Below are positions 52,198 through 61,479 of a stretch of DNA of 64,000 bases, piece after piece. The notes beneath the pieces are model-generated. The model was not told the origin of the DNA. It did no database searches and was given only the letters and a program-made list of their open reading frames with translations. Position 1 is the stretch's first letter. Every line of letters starts with the position of its first letter. A program made the translations under genes and the position numbers. This DNA is from Roseomonas elaeocarpi (GTDB lineage: Bacteria; Pseudomonadota; Alphaproteobacteria; Acetobacterales; Acetobacteraceae): assembly GCF_042433915.1 (NCBI RefSeq), contig NZ_JBHLUN010000002.1, positions 124,001-188,000 of the forward strand, in the 5' to 3' direction.

Positions 52198-52962
52198 TCA
52201 GGCGGCCTTGGCGTAGGTGAATCCGGCGCGCTGCGCCTCCACCAGGTAGGCAACCACGCTGGGCACCAGCACCACCCCGGGGATGAGGTTGTTGGTCAGG
52301 TCGGCCGCGACGACATCCGCGCCGGGCCCCTCCGCGCCGGAAGCGGCCTGGATGCCGCGGGCAATGGCGTGGATCGAATCATGGCAAGCCACGAACACGA
52401 CGCCGCGCCTCTGCAACGACACGATGTTGTTGTTGCCCGGGCCGTAGAAGCCGTCAGTCTTCTGCCGGTCATCCATTGCCGATACGCCGGGCCGCTCCAG
52501 GATGAGGTCGTTCCGGCTGAACTGGCCGCGCGTGCCGGCGGCGAGGCCGTACTTGTCCCACATCACCTGGCTGAACAAGGCAAGGTGGGCGGTGCCGTGC
52601 GTCGCCGAGATCTCCAGGAAGTCCGGATGACCGTGCGCGAAAACCTGCCCGTTGAGCGACTCCCGCATGAGGTTTGGCCAGGCCGCGCCAATGTCGCTGC
52701 ACTCCCAGAGCTGCTTCGGTCCACCTCCGTAATTGAGCAGCAGGGCCGAGGCCTCGTGGTCCCACAGATCCGGCTGGTCGATCATGAAGGGAACGGCGGT
52801 GAAGCCGCGGCGGCGGGGCGCGGCGGCGAGCTCGCGCGAAAGCTTCTCCAGCGCTGGGCCGTTCTGACCGGCCGCGAAGGCCGGTCCCATCTCCGTTGCG
52901 GCAACGAGAGCTCCCGCGCCGCCGAGCCCCAGCAATGCTGAACGTCGGGACAGGTTGACCAT
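52198..52962 (-). CDS. Twin-arginine-exported DsrE-like protein
   Basis: A 254-residue protein from ATG 52962, which has GGAGG just upstream and follows the previous gene's stop by 12 bases; an in-frame GTG at 52974 is less likely. Leader: NLSRRSALLGLGGAGALVAA (Tat). The C-terminal half, RRGVVFVACHDSIHAIARGI, then LIPGVVLVPSVVAYLVEAQR and AGFTYAKA, resembles the DsrE/DsrF fold of sulfur-relay proteins, with a single Cys in VACHDS. Probably periplasmic and co-transcribed with the preceding beta-lactamase-like/DUF302 gene. Function unknown. Confidence 0.75.
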   Translation of the reverse strand: MVNLSRRSALLGLGGAGALVAATEMGPAFAAGQNGPALEKLSRELAAAPRRRGFTAVPFMIDQPDLWDHEASALLLNYGGGPKQLWECSDIGAAWPNLMRESLNGQVFAHGHPDFLEISATHGTAHLALFSQVMWDKYGLAAGTRGQFSRNDLILERPGVSAMDDRQKTDGFYGPGNNNIVSLQRRGVVFVACHDSIHAIARGIQAASGAEGPGADVVAADLTNNLIPGVVLVPSVVAYLVEAQRAGFTYAKAA

Positions 52963-52974
52963 TACTGCCTCCAC

Positions 52975-54594
52975 TCAGTAGGCGTAAACATTGGCGGCAC
53001 GGCCGACGATGCTGTCCATCGCCCTGCCCATCGCCGCGATGGTGGCAGGGTCCTTGATACCGTGGCGTTCGGCCAGGGCGCCGAGGTCGGAATGACCGAT
53101 CCAGCTGCGCCCCATCGCATCCTCCCAGACCAGGACGCGCATTGGCAGGTCGAGGCCGATCGTCTGGTCTTCCTGCATCAGCCTGGTGCCCACCTTGGGG
53201 CTGCCGAAAGTGATCACCGTCGTGGCGCGCAGTGTCTCGCCGACGCCTCGCGCATTGGCCGCGTGGTCGACGGTGGCGAAGACCGGCACGTTGGCAGCGG
53301 TGAGCCCGGCCTTGATCCGCGACACCGTTTCCGTGACGCCAAACTTGCTTTCCTGCGCGACCATGTCCCGGTCGGCGGCAAGCGGTCCCAGGTCATCCTT
53401 GTAGGCGGCGGCGATGTCGCGGGCGAGCACCGTGAGATCCACGCCTTCCTTGTTGGTCAGCAGGGTCACGCAGACCAGCTCGGCCGATTCCGTGAAGCGG
53501 CTGAGATAGGCGCTGAAACCTGGCGCGCTGCCCTTCACCTCCATGAAGCCGGGATGGTGCGTGAATTCCCATCCCGCCATGGCAGGCACCACGGTGCCAT
53601 TGGTGAGCCTGGCGGGCTTGTAAACCACGTCCCGGTCGGCCGGGTCCCTGATGAGGGTGGAGCCGGCGAGGGCAATGTCCCACTTGCTGATGTCCTCGGC
53701 CGAGGACCAGAGATCACCGAAGCCGAACAGGTTTGCCGACGTCTCCGGTGCGACGGCAGCCATGCGCCCGTCCACCGACCGATAGCCCGTCGCCGGCTCG
53801 ACCGGGTTGATAAAGCGGGCATCGGACTTGAAGCGCGCGTGCTGGTTGTCGTGAACCGGCGTCGGAACCGGCCGGTCAACCGCGGCCTTGTCGGCGATGT
53901 CGTTCGCGAACATGGTCGCCGTCAGGCCTTCGGGCTCGATCTGATTTTTCCACACGAAGTCATGGTAGCTCATCCCGCTGACGCGCTCGACGACCATAGC
54001 CAGCAGCGTGGAGTCCGTGGCGCTGAGCCGCACCTCCGTCCCGCGCTCGAACAGCAGCGGCTTGCCGGCAACGAGGTCGATCAGTTCGCGGGGTGCGTAG
54101 CGACGATTCTGATCGAGCTGGTCACGATAGTCGGGAATGCCGGAGCTGTGCTGCATCAGCTGCAACAGCGTGACCCGGCGCCAGGCAGCCGGCAAATCCT
54201 CGATGATGCTGCCGATCTGGTCCTCGAGCCGCAACTTTCCGCGCTCCTTCAGCTGCATCACTGCGACCGCCGTGAAGGCCTGGGTGATCGGCCCGACATT
54301 CCACAGGGTGCGGGTGGAGGCGAGCTCGTCGTGGTCGAGGCTGGTCTTGCCGTAGCCGGCCGAACGCGGAATGTAGGGTGCCTGCACGATCGCCATCGTG
54401 AGACCTGGCAGCTGATGCGCCGCGATGAAGTCGGCAACCAGTTGGTCGATATATGCGCCACGATCTTGAAGCCTCGCCTCACCGCGGATGATGGGCAGAC
54501 CGGATTCGGCTTGCGTCTGGGCAAGCACGGTGTTGACCGGCGACAGCGCCGTGGTGGCCATGGCAAGCGCGAGCATGGTGTGAGCGAGTTTCAT
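52975..54594 (-). CDS. Exported beta-lactamase-fold pseudoenzyme fused to DUF302
   Basis: A 539-residue protein with a Sec signal (ending near TVLAQTQ). Residues ~45-385 follow the serine beta-lactamase/PBP4 class C fold: LMQHSSGIPDYRDQ, VERVSGMSYHDFVWKNQIEP, APGFSAYLSRFTESAELVCV. The catalytic SxxK is replaced by PITQ (Pro102, Gln105) and the YxN motif by LSA, so it cannot be a normal acyl-enzyme. Residues ~400-539 form a DUF302 domain (GETLRATTVITFGSPKVGTR, then QTIGLDLPMRVLVWEDAMGR). ATG 54594 chosen for the signal peptide. Followed directly by the DsrE-like Tat gene. I know of no described role for this pairing. Confidence 0.8.
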   Translation of the reverse strand: MKLAHTMLALAMATTALSPVNTVLAQTQAESGLPIIRGEARLQDRGAYIDQLVADFIAAHQLPGLTMAIVQAPYIPRSAGYGKTSLDHDELASTRTLWNVGPITQAFTAVAVMQLKERGKLRLEDQIGSIIEDLPAAWRRVTLLQLMQHSSGIPDYRDQLDQNRRYAPRELIDLVAGKPLLFERGTEVRLSATDSTLLAMVVERVSGMSYHDFVWKNQIEPEGLTATMFANDIADKAAVDRPVPTPVHDNQHARFKSDARFINPVEPATGYRSVDGRMAAVAPETSANLFGFGDLWSSAEDISKWDIALAGSTLIRDPADRDVVYKPARLTNGTVVPAMAGWEFTHHPGFMEVKGSAPGFSAYLSRFTESAELVCVTLLTNKEGVDLTVLARDIAAAYKDDLGPLAADRDMVAQESKFGVTETVSRIKAGLTAANVPVFATVDHAANARGVGETLRATTVITFGSPKVGTRLMQEDQTIGLDLPMRVLVWEDAMGRSWIGHSDLGALAERHGIKDPATIAAMGRAMDSIVGRAANVYAY

Positions 54595-54912
54595 GATGTA
54601 GCCTTTGCTGTTCGTTTCCCGGGCGCTCCCGAAGAAGCTCTCGTGCCCGCAGGTTGGACGGAACGAACGGCGGTGGCTTGGACAACAATGCCACCTCCTC
54701 GACTGTGCCACGAATGGAGCCGCAGGACCCGCGCGCGTCGCGACATCGGAGATGGCAGCAGGTGATCGGCGTCCGACCACCTGTGTAAAGGGCTTCCGGC
54801 CGCCGGTGGCTGATCACCGACTGGCCGGTCCTCGGAGTAGACCGGCACGCAGGGCCAGCCGGTGATCCAGGCCTTCTGCGTCCGAAATGGCCACGGTCGG
54901 CATCCGCGATCG

Positions 54913-56115
54913 TCAGATACGGTATTTGTTCAACACGAAGGCGAGGATTTCGGAAAGGCCCGCGAGGAGGCCAATGCCCCACATTGCGCCCGCGCCCAGG
55001 ATACCGGCCCCTATCGCGCTGCCGATGGAGAAGCCGAGATACATGGTCGAGGTGTTGAGCGACAGGGCGACCGAGGCCTGCGACGACGGGCCGGCGGCGA
55101 TCAGCCTCGCCATCTGCGCGGGAAAGAAGGACCAGACGCTGAAGCCCCATGTAGCCACCGCCACCAGGATCGGAACAAGGGCAAAGCCGGCGGGCAGGAG
55201 CGTGCTGGCCGCCATGGCCAGGAAAGCGGCCGCCAGCAGGAGCAGCGAGCCTGCCACCACGCGCGCCGAGCCGAAGCGGTCGTTGAGCGCACCACCCGTC
55301 ATGACACCGATCGCGGCAAAGACGCCCCACAGGGAAACGGTGGCCCCGACGCCGCCGGCACCGAAGCCCAGCACCGAACTGAGATAGGGCGCGATGTAGG
55401 GATAGGCCGTGTAGGCGCCGATCGACCAGAATAGGGTGACGGCCAGCAGGCGCAGGATGGCGGATTGCCGGATGACGCCGATCCGCTCGCCGAAGCCGGA
55501 AACGGCCATTCCCGATCCGGCCGTCCGATGGACGCCGCCGATAACTCCGGCAATGGCCAGCAGCCCCATGACCGCGACCGCGAGAAAGGTGGAGCGCCAG
55601 CCGAAGGCGTGCCCGATCATGGAGCCGAGCGGCAGGCCGAGCGCGATGGCCACCGTCATGCCGCCGCTGACGATGGCCAGCGCGCGTCCGCGTTTCTCCG
55701 GCTCGACCAGGGCACCTGCCAGGGCACTAGCGCCCGGCGCGTAGAGGCCTGCCGCAACCGCCATCAGGATCCGTGCCAGGAGCAGCGTTCCGAAGCCCGG
55801 GGAAAACGCCGCGACGAGGTTGCCGGCGGTGAAGACTGCCATGGCGAGCACGAGCGTGTCACGCCGGTTGAGCCGGCCGGTCAGCACGGTGGTCACGGGG
55901 GAGCTGAGCGCCAGCACCAGCGTGAAAACGACGACCAGCATGGCGACCGCCGGCAGGCTCATGCCGAGGTCGGCCGCTATCGTGGGCAGCAGTGGCGCGA
56001 TCATGAAACCTTCCATCCCGATTGCGAAGGTTCCGAGACCGAGGAAGGCAGCAGGCATCAGGGAATTGCTGCCGGGCCGCGGGGCGGCCAAGGTCAGCGC
56101 AGGCATGTTCGACAT
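54913..56115 (-). CDS. MFS efflux transporter (AraJ/YdhP-like)
   Basis: A 400-residue, 12-helix permease: FLGLGTFAIGMEGFMIAPLL at helix 1, VTTVLTGRLNRRDTLVLAMA in loop 2-3, and ARILMAVAAGLYAPGASALA with the efflux-type GxxxGPxxGG-like GLPLGSMIGHAFGW. Alternative ATG at 56106. An SDR gene lies 61 bases upstream on the same strand, so the two may form an operon. Confidence 0.88.
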   Translation of the reverse strand: MSNMPALTLAAPRPGSNSLMPAAFLGLGTFAIGMEGFMIAPLLPTIAADLGMSLPAVAMLVVVFTLVLALSSPVTTVLTGRLNRRDTLVLAMAVFTAGNLVAAFSPGFGTLLLARILMAVAAGLYAPGASALAGALVEPEKRGRALAIVSGGMTVAIALGLPLGSMIGHAFGWRSTFLAVAVMGLLAIAGVIGGVHRTAGSGMAVSGFGERIGVIRQSAILRLLAVTLFWSIGAYTAYPYIAPYLSSVLGFGAGGVGATVSLWGVFAAIGVMTGGALNDRFGSARVVAGSLLLLAAAFLAMAASTLLPAGFALVPILVAVATWGFSVWSFFPAQMARLIAAGPSSQASVALSLNTSTMYLGFSIGSAIGAGILGAGAMWGIGLLAGLSEILAFVLNKYRI

Positions 56116-56176
56116 GGTGGGAAACTCGCTTTGCCCATCCCGGCCGCCGGACGGCGGCCGGAACGGTGGCCCTGGT

Positions 56177-56935
56177 TCAGGCCGGAATGGGATTGGCGAT
56201 CATGGCGGCGTTGAAGTCGTTGATGAGCCTGTGCTCGCCGCGTCCCGGGTTGTCGCGGATGGCCATGATGGCATCCACCACGATCTCTTCGTCATTGCCC
56301 GCCAGCTTCTCTATCGTCTCGGCGATGAAGCTGCTGAGCGGCATGGCGCGCGGATCGTTGGTCTTGCCGACCAGGTCGGTGTTGACCCAGGGCGGGGCGA
56401 TTTCCTGCACCCGCACCGAGGTGTCGCGCAGCATGAAGCGCTGCGACAGGGTGTAGCTGTGCAGGGCTGCCTTGCTGGCCGAGTAGACCGCTGTGGTCGC
56501 CAGCGGCAGGTAGGCAAGCACGGAGGTGTTGTTGATAATCGTGGCGCGGGGCTGACGCTTCAGATGCTCGATCAGGGCCGAGGTCATGCGGATCGGACCG
56601 AGCAGGTTGGTGGTCAGGATCTTCTGGCTCACCGAGTCGTCGATCACTCCCGATGCGTCGTCGAAGGGCATGATGCCGGCATTGTTGATGAGCACGTTCA
56701 GCCTGGGATAGTCGCGCATCAGCTTGTCCGCCACGAAAGCGATGCTGGTCGGGTCGGCGATGTCGAGTTCCAGCGCGGCCATGCCGGGGTTGGCGGCGGC
56801 CACCTCGTCGAGCAACGCGCGGCGCCGGCCGGCAATGATGACCTGGTTGCCAAGCTTGTGGAACGCTTCGGCCAAGCCGCGCCCGATGCCGGAGGTCGCG
56901 CCCGTGATGAAGATGGTGTTGCCGGTCATGTGCAT
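56177..56935 (-). CDS. Short-chain dehydrogenase/reductase (DltE-like)
   Basis: A 252-residue SDR with TGATSGIGRGLAEAF (coenzyme loop), NNAG, the catalytic Ser in NNTSVLAYLPL and Tyr/Lys in YSASKAAL. No C-terminal extension. ATG 56935 follows GGAGAGG. Substrate unknown. Upstream of the MFS gene. Confidence 0.92.
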   Translation of the reverse strand: MHMTGNTIFITGATSGIGRGLAEAFHKLGNQVIIAGRRRALLDEVAAANPGMAALELDIADPTSIAFVADKLMRDYPRLNVLINNAGIMPFDDASGVIDDSVSQKILTTNLLGPIRMTSALIEHLKRQPRATIINNTSVLAYLPLATTAVYSASKAALHSYTLSQRFMLRDTSVRVQEIAPPWVNTDLVGKTNDPRAMPLSSFIAETIEKLAGNDEEIVVDAIMAIRDNPGRGEHRLINDFNAAMIANPIPA

Positions 56936-57299
56936 GGTGCCTCTCCATGAAGAAGTCAGGTTCAGGCGCTCGGCATTGCAGCGCGAGCGCGCTCACATGG
57001 CTTGGAATGCATCAGACCAAGCGGTAGAGCTTGGCGCGCCGTCTCGCAAAATCCCGGTCTCAGCGTGCCTGCGGCGAGAGATGATCGCGATGATGTAAAT
57101 CGGCGGCCATCGCCCACGGCGCTGATGGAAAGCAGCCCGCGTCCTGGTGATCTCGCGAAACGTGGCGCATTCGCCGGTCGCACCGGTCCCGACGCTGGGG
57201 GATACCAGAGAACAAGCAGAGGAACACCGAACGGCAGACATCGGTTCAAGCTCATGCGCCTCCCGTTGCCGAGGATGTCGGTGCGAGAGGAGTCCCCCT
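56936..57299. other. Divergent promoter interval
   Basis: 364 bases between the SDR-MFS unit and the hydrolase pair. No clear operator. The hydrolase Shine-Dalgarno AGAGGAG is at the right edge. Confidence 0.4.
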
Positions 57300-58124
57300 A
57301 TGTCGCTTGAGACCGCGCCGACGCGCTTCGTCGAAACCAACGGCATCCGCTTCGCCTACCGCCGGTATGGCCGGAACGAAGGAACACCGTTGCTTTTCCT
57401 GCAGCACTTCACCGGCACCACGGACGACTGGGATCCGGCCGTGGTGAACGCGCTGGCGGAAAGCCGTACCGTGATCGTCTTCGACAATGCCGGCATCGGC
57501 CGCTCTTCCGGGCAGACGCCAGACAGTGTCGAGGCGATGGCAGCCCATGCCGTCGCCTTTCTGGGGGCCCTGGGCCTGCCGGTGGTCGATCTCCTGGGCT
57601 TCTCCCTCGGCGGTATGGTCGCGCAGGTTCTCGCCTCGGAGTATTCCCGCTTGGTCCGGAGGCTCATCATCGCCGGGGCGGCGCCGCGCGGTGGGGAGGA
57701 ACACCTCCTAGCCGTGGTTGAGGATGCCTTTTCTCGCAACGCCGCCGATGTCCGTCTGCCCCTCTTCTTCACCCCGTCCGAGGGCAGCCAAGGGGCCGGG
57801 CTAGCCTTTATCCGCCGCGCAACGGCCCGGACGCAGGACCGCGATCCCGAAAGCAGCAAGGCAGTCGGCGAAGCCCAGGCCAGGGCCATCATCGGCTGGT
57901 GCGCCCGGCAGGACGAGGGCGAGCGCACGCTCCGCGCCATCCGGCAGCCCGCCCTGATCGTGCACGGCAGCGACGATACCATGTTCCCGAGCATCAACGC
58001 CTACCGGATGTTCAAGGCGATGAGCGCGGCCCAGCTCATCCTCTACCCGGATTCAGGTCACGGCGCGCTGTTCCAGGTCCCGGACCTGTTCGCGGGACAT
58101 GCCCGCACTTTTCTCGACCTCTGA
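57300..58124 (+). CDS. Alpha/beta fold hydrolase
   Basis: A 274-residue hydrolase: QHFTGTTDDWDP oxyanion segment, FDNAGIGRSSG, nucleophile elbow GFSLGGMVAQ, Asp in VHGSDDTMFP and His in DSGHGALFQ. Length and motifs match small esterase/peroxidase-type hydrolases. ATG 57300 with AGAGGAG upstream. The next gene starts 27 bases after its stop. Confidence 0.9.
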   Translation: MSLETAPTRFVETNGIRFAYRRYGRNEGTPLLFLQHFTGTTDDWDPAVVNALAESRTVIVFDNAGIGRSSGQTPDSVEAMAAHAVAFLGALGLPVVDLLGFSLGGMVAQVLASEYSRLVRRLIIAGAAPRGGEEHLLAVVEDAFSRNAADVRLPLFFTPSEGSQGAGLAFIRRATARTQDRDPESSKAVGEAQARAIIGWCARQDEGERTLRAIRQPALIVHGSDDTMFPSINAYRMFKAMSAAQLILYPDSGHGALFQVPDLFAGHARTFLDL

Positions 58125-58151
58125 GCAGCGAAGCAGAACTGGAAACCCGAT

Positions 58152-58871
58152 ATGAACTCTCTCGCGGTGCGAACGATCGATGCTCACGGCGGGCTTGATC
58201 GCTACCGGAAATTCTCCTCGCTGACGGCGCGCCTCCACCACACCGGTCTGCTGTGGGCGCTGAAGGGCAAGGCGGAAGTGCTGACGAACGCCGAAGTCCG
58301 CCTGAACCTCCGGCAGGAGGAGGTATCGCACGGGCCGTTCCGCCCCACACAGAACCGCTCGCGCTTCACGCCGGAGGAAGTGACGATCGTGACACCGGAC
58401 GGCACAGCCGTGGAAACCTTGCCGAACCCGCGGGGAAGCTTTGCCGGCTTCGCGATGGAAACGCCGTGGAGCAATGCCCAGCTCGCCTACTTTGCGGGCT
58501 ACACCATGTGGACCTACCTGACGGCCCCCTTCATCCTGGCTCAGCCAGGCGTAGTCTCGGAAGAAGTCGCGCCCTGGAGCGAGGCCGGTCAGACCTGGCG
58601 CCGGCTCCGCGTCACCTTCCCACCCGACATAGCCACCCACAGCCGCGAACAGACTTTCTACATTGATGAGCACGGCCTCGTTCGCCGCCACGACTACGAG
58701 GTGGAAATCCAGGGCAACAACGCCGCCGCCCGCTACCTGCTGGAGCCGGTCGAGGTACAGGGTATCACGCTGTACTCGCGGTTCCGGATCTTTCCCAGGA
58801 ACCTAGACAACACGGTGGCGGATGCGCCCCTCATCGTGGGGGTGGACCTGACGGACTACCACTTCAAGTAG
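58152..58871 (+). CDS. Conserved protein of unknown function, LolA-like size
   Basis: A 239-residue soluble protein I cannot assign. It reads AVRTIDAHGGLDRYRKFSSL at the start and is rich in beta-strand patterns (ARLHHTGLLWALKGKAEV, FYIDEHGLVRRHDYEVEI), suggesting a lipoprotein-binding-like barrel, but it has no signal peptide. Co-transcribed with the preceding hydrolase. Confidence 0.6.
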   Translation: MNSLAVRTIDAHGGLDRYRKFSSLTARLHHTGLLWALKGKAEVLTNAEVRLNLRQEEVSHGPFRPTQNRSRFTPEEVTIVTPDGTAVETLPNPRGSFAGFAMETPWSNAQLAYFAGYTMWTYLTAPFILAQPGVVSEEVAPWSEAGQTWRRLRVTFPPDIATHSREQTFYIDEHGLVRRHDYEVEIQGNNAAARYLLEPVEVQGITLYSRFRIFPRNLDNTVADAPLIVGVDLTDYHFK

Positions 58872-58904
58872 CGAGCAGTCAGGCGCACCCTACGGCTCAG
58901 GCAC

Positions 58905-59110
58905 GGCCGGCTGCAGCGGCTGCCACGAGGAGCACGCCGTCGGCGGCAACGGCGCCCGCCCCGTGTTGGTCAACCTGCTGCGCCAGCTCGGCCGCGGCAA
59001 TACGCTGGTGGTGGTCAAGCTCGGCCGCCTCGCCCGCTCACTCGAGCGCCTGCTGGAGGTGGTGCGTACCCTGAAGGCTCACGGAGCGTTCATGCGAGTG
59101 CTGGAGGACT
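58905..59110 (+). pseudogene. Serine recombinase (resolvase) fragment
   Basis: An internal piece of a Tn3-type resolvase/invertase: CHEEHAVGGNGARPVLVNLL, then RQLGRGNTLVVVKLGRLARS and LLEVVRTLKAHGAFMRVLED. The catalytic-serine N-terminus and the DNA-binding C-terminus are missing. Conserved Asp of KLDRLAR is Gly here. A transposon scrap. Confidence 0.8.
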
Positions 59111-59382
59111 CGATCAGGGCTTCACCAGACATGGATGACCGGCCGGAATGTATCGATTTCGCTTCCCACATCCAGCCTGACATCCATCAGGCCGCCGAAA
59201 GCTTCCTGCCCCAACTCGTCGGCAGTCCAAGAGAGCCTCAGGAGGCTACTGGGACAAGGCACGCTCAGGCGACATGACCGGAGTTGGTCGCAAGCGAAAC
59301 CGCTGCTTCCAGGCAAGCGGATGACCAGAGCAGACGTTCGTCATGTAACCCGATGCTGCTTTTGTCGCTTGCCTGCCGCTCC
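59111..59382. other. Short interval after the resolvase scrap
   Basis: 272 bases with no recognisable gene on either strand; probably more transposon debris and the end of the SDR transcription unit. Confidence 0.35.
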
Positions 59383-60114
59383 TCAGTCCTGTGCCGTAGG
59401 ACGGATCACGATGCTGCCGACATCCACCTCCGGCGGCTGCTCGATCGCGAATGCAATGCCGCGCGCGATAGCATCTGGCGGGATCGCGATGGCGGAGACC
59501 CGCTGCCGGGCGGCAGCCTTCGCCGCCTCGTCGGTCATCGAGTCCGCGAAGTCGGTGGCAATCACGCCGGGCGACACCTCGGTCACCCGCAGATGAGCCC
59601 CGGCCTCCTGCCGCAAGGCCTCCGTGATGGTCCGGACCGCGTTCTTGGTGGCGGCATAGACCCCCATGGTCGGCACGATCCGTAACCCGGCCGTTGAAAC
59701 GACATTGACGATGTGGCCACTTCCCTGCCGCTGGAAAACAGGCAGCGCGGCGGCGATGCCATAGAGGACGCCCTTGATGTTGACGTCGATCATCGCGTCC
59801 CATTCATCCACCTTCAGCGCGTCGAAGCGCGAGATGGGACCGATGCCCGCATTGTTGACCAGAACATCAAGGCGGCCGTAGCGGTCGCATGCCAGTTTGA
59901 CCAGGGCGTCCAGATCCGCGCGCCGGGTGACGTCGGTCTGCCGGTAGGCGGCCGTGCCACCCGCACCTTCGATCTCGGCCGCCACGGCCGCGAGGGGAGC
60001 GTCGCGACGCCCACCGAGGACAAGTTTGCCTCCCCGCGCGGCGAGCAGTCTCGCGCTGGCGCGGCCGATGCCGCTGCCCGCGCCGGTGATGGCGACGACT
60101 TTCTCGAGGCTCAT
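59383..60114 (-). CDS. Short-chain dehydrogenase/reductase
   Basis: A 243-residue SDR from ATG 60114: TGAGSGIGRASARLL, NNAG in VLVNNAGIGP, Ser in VSTAGLRIV and the YAATKNAV catalytic Tyr/Lys. The frame extends to 60150 but family members start at MSLEKVVAITG. Divergent from the AraC gene at 60180, its probable regulator. Confidence 0.92.
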   Translation of the reverse strand: MSLEKVVAITGAGSGIGRASARLLAARGGKLVLGGRRDAPLAAVAAEIEGAGGTAAYRQTDVTRRADLDALVKLACDRYGRLDVLVNNAGIGPISRFDALKVDEWDAMIDVNIKGVLYGIAAALPVFQRQGSGHIVNVVSTAGLRIVPTMGVYAATKNAVRTITEALRQEAGAHLRVTEVSPGVIATDFADSMTDEAAKAAARQRVSAIAIPPDAIARGIAFAIEQPPEVDVGSIVIRPTAQD

Positions 60115-60179
60115 GGCTGCATCCTTCTGCCGACGAGAAGGTGTGGGCACGAAGCCGGATGATCTATACTCAAGTCGCC

Positions 60180-61106
60180 ATGGTTTTGTCGCATTCGTCC
60201 AGGAACTCCGACGACCCCTTATCCGACGTGCTCGTCACGCTCGGCGCGCGAAGCGTCCGCCGCACGCGGCTGGAGGCTGCGGGGGACTGGGCGCTCACCT
60301 TTCCGGCCCAGGCGCGGCTGAAGTTCGTCGCCCTCCTCCGGGGAAGATGCTGGATCATGGTCCCAGGCCAGCCGCCGCGCGCGCTCTCGGCGGGCGACAC
60401 CTTCCTGCTCGGCAACACCGCCTACACGGTGGCGAGCCATCCGGATGTTACGCCGGACGACGGCATGCCCCTGTTCGCCGGTCCTGGCCGCGATGTCGTC
60501 TGCCTGGGCGGAGCCGAGACCGTCTCGGTCGGCGGTGTCATTGCCTTCGCGAACGGGGAGGCCGACTTCCTGCTGGATGCGCTGCCGTGCTTCATGCACA
60601 TCGCCAGGCAGGCGCCCTCGGCTACCGCGGTCGTGCGAACTCTGAGCCTGCTGGAAGCCGAGACCGAGCGGCCCGGGCTGGGCAGCACCCTCATTATGGC
60701 CCGGCTGGCCGAGATCCTGCTCGTGGAAGCGATCCGCACCTACGTGGCCGATCATGGGAAGGAGAGCCATGGCTGGATCGGGGCCCTGGCGGACCGCCGG
60801 ACCGGCGAGGCCCTCCGCCTGATGCACGGCAACATCGCCCATCCCTGGACCGTCGAGGAACTGGCGGCACGGGTCGGCATGTCGCGCTCGGCCTTCGCCG
60901 CCCTGTTCGCCTGCCGGGTTGGCCGCCCGCCGCTCGACTACCTGACGCATTGGCGCATGACACTGGCACGCCGCCTGCTGGAGCAGGGAAGCGTGGACGT
61001 CGCAATCGTCGCCGCCCGCGTGGGCTATACATCGCAGAGCGCATTCGGCCACGCTTACAAGCGCACGATCGGCCATTCACCGCGGCGAAGGGCGCGCAAG
61101 GCCTGA
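60180..61106 (+). CDS. AraC-family regulator with N-terminal cupin-like sensor
   Basis: A 308-residue regulator. The N-terminal ~170 residues fit the cupin_6-type sensor (LKFVALLRGRCWIMVPGQPP, LSAGDTFLLGNTAYTVASHP). The C-terminal HTH pair reads WTVEELAARVGMSRSAFAAL and VAARVGYTSQSAFGHAYKR. ATG 60180 preferred; an open stretch back to 60141 has no similarity. Likely controls the divergent SDR gene 65 bases away. Confidence 0.9.
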   Translation: MVLSHSSRNSDDPLSDVLVTLGARSVRRTRLEAAGDWALTFPAQARLKFVALLRGRCWIMVPGQPPRALSAGDTFLLGNTAYTVASHPDVTPDDGMPLFAGPGRDVVCLGGAETVSVGGVIAFANGEADFLLDALPCFMHIARQAPSATAVVRTLSLLEAETERPGLGSTLIMARLAEILLVEAIRTYVADHGKESHGWIGALADRRTGEALRLMHGNIAHPWTVEELAARVGMSRSAFAALFACRVGRPPLDYLTHWRMTLARRLLEQGSVDVAIVAARVGYTSQSAFGHAYKRTIGHSPRRRARKA

Positions 61107-61479
61107 GCCGCAAGCGCCTGTTGATCCAGCCTCGCGTCCGGCCGGATGAGGCGTCCCCTTCTGGGATGCTGAATGTGGTCAAAGCATGATCGAGATGGGC
61201 GCGAGGCCGACCTTGCCGGATCTGGCGAAACCATGCTTTTCAGGCCGCAAGCCAGTTTCTTTCTGTCCGTTAACAACACGACGGTGGTCAAGCATAGGTT
61301 GCACCGGGATGGTCATGACCTCAGGCGTGGCAGTGCTGGTGAGTTGGCAGCAAGGGTTGCACGCGCATTACCAAGCTCCGCATGGCCGTCTCCGGCGTCT
61401 TCATCCCCAACACAGCAGCTTCCGCCTCCTCCTTGAACAGGTCGCCCGCGTGCAGCCTCGTCGAAGGCAGGCATCGGCC
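61107..61479. other. Interval between AraC gene and ISL3 remnant
   Basis: About 373 bases without a supported gene. TGGTCAAAGCAT near 61174 and TGGTCAAGCAT near 61284 form an imperfect direct repeat about 110 bases apart. The minus-strand frame from the ISL3 remnant runs on to 61321 but with no similarity to the family, so it is probably chance. Confidence 0.4.

Noticed and set aside
52141..52200. CGCGGCGCGT direct repeat downstream of the DsrE-like gene
   Set aside because: Short GC-only repeats are common at this base composition and nothing else marks the site as special.
53062..54765. 567-codon plus-strand frame opposite the DUF302 fusion gene
   Set aside because: Its composition is that of a reverse-strand shadow; the minus-strand protein has a signal peptide and two recognisable domains.
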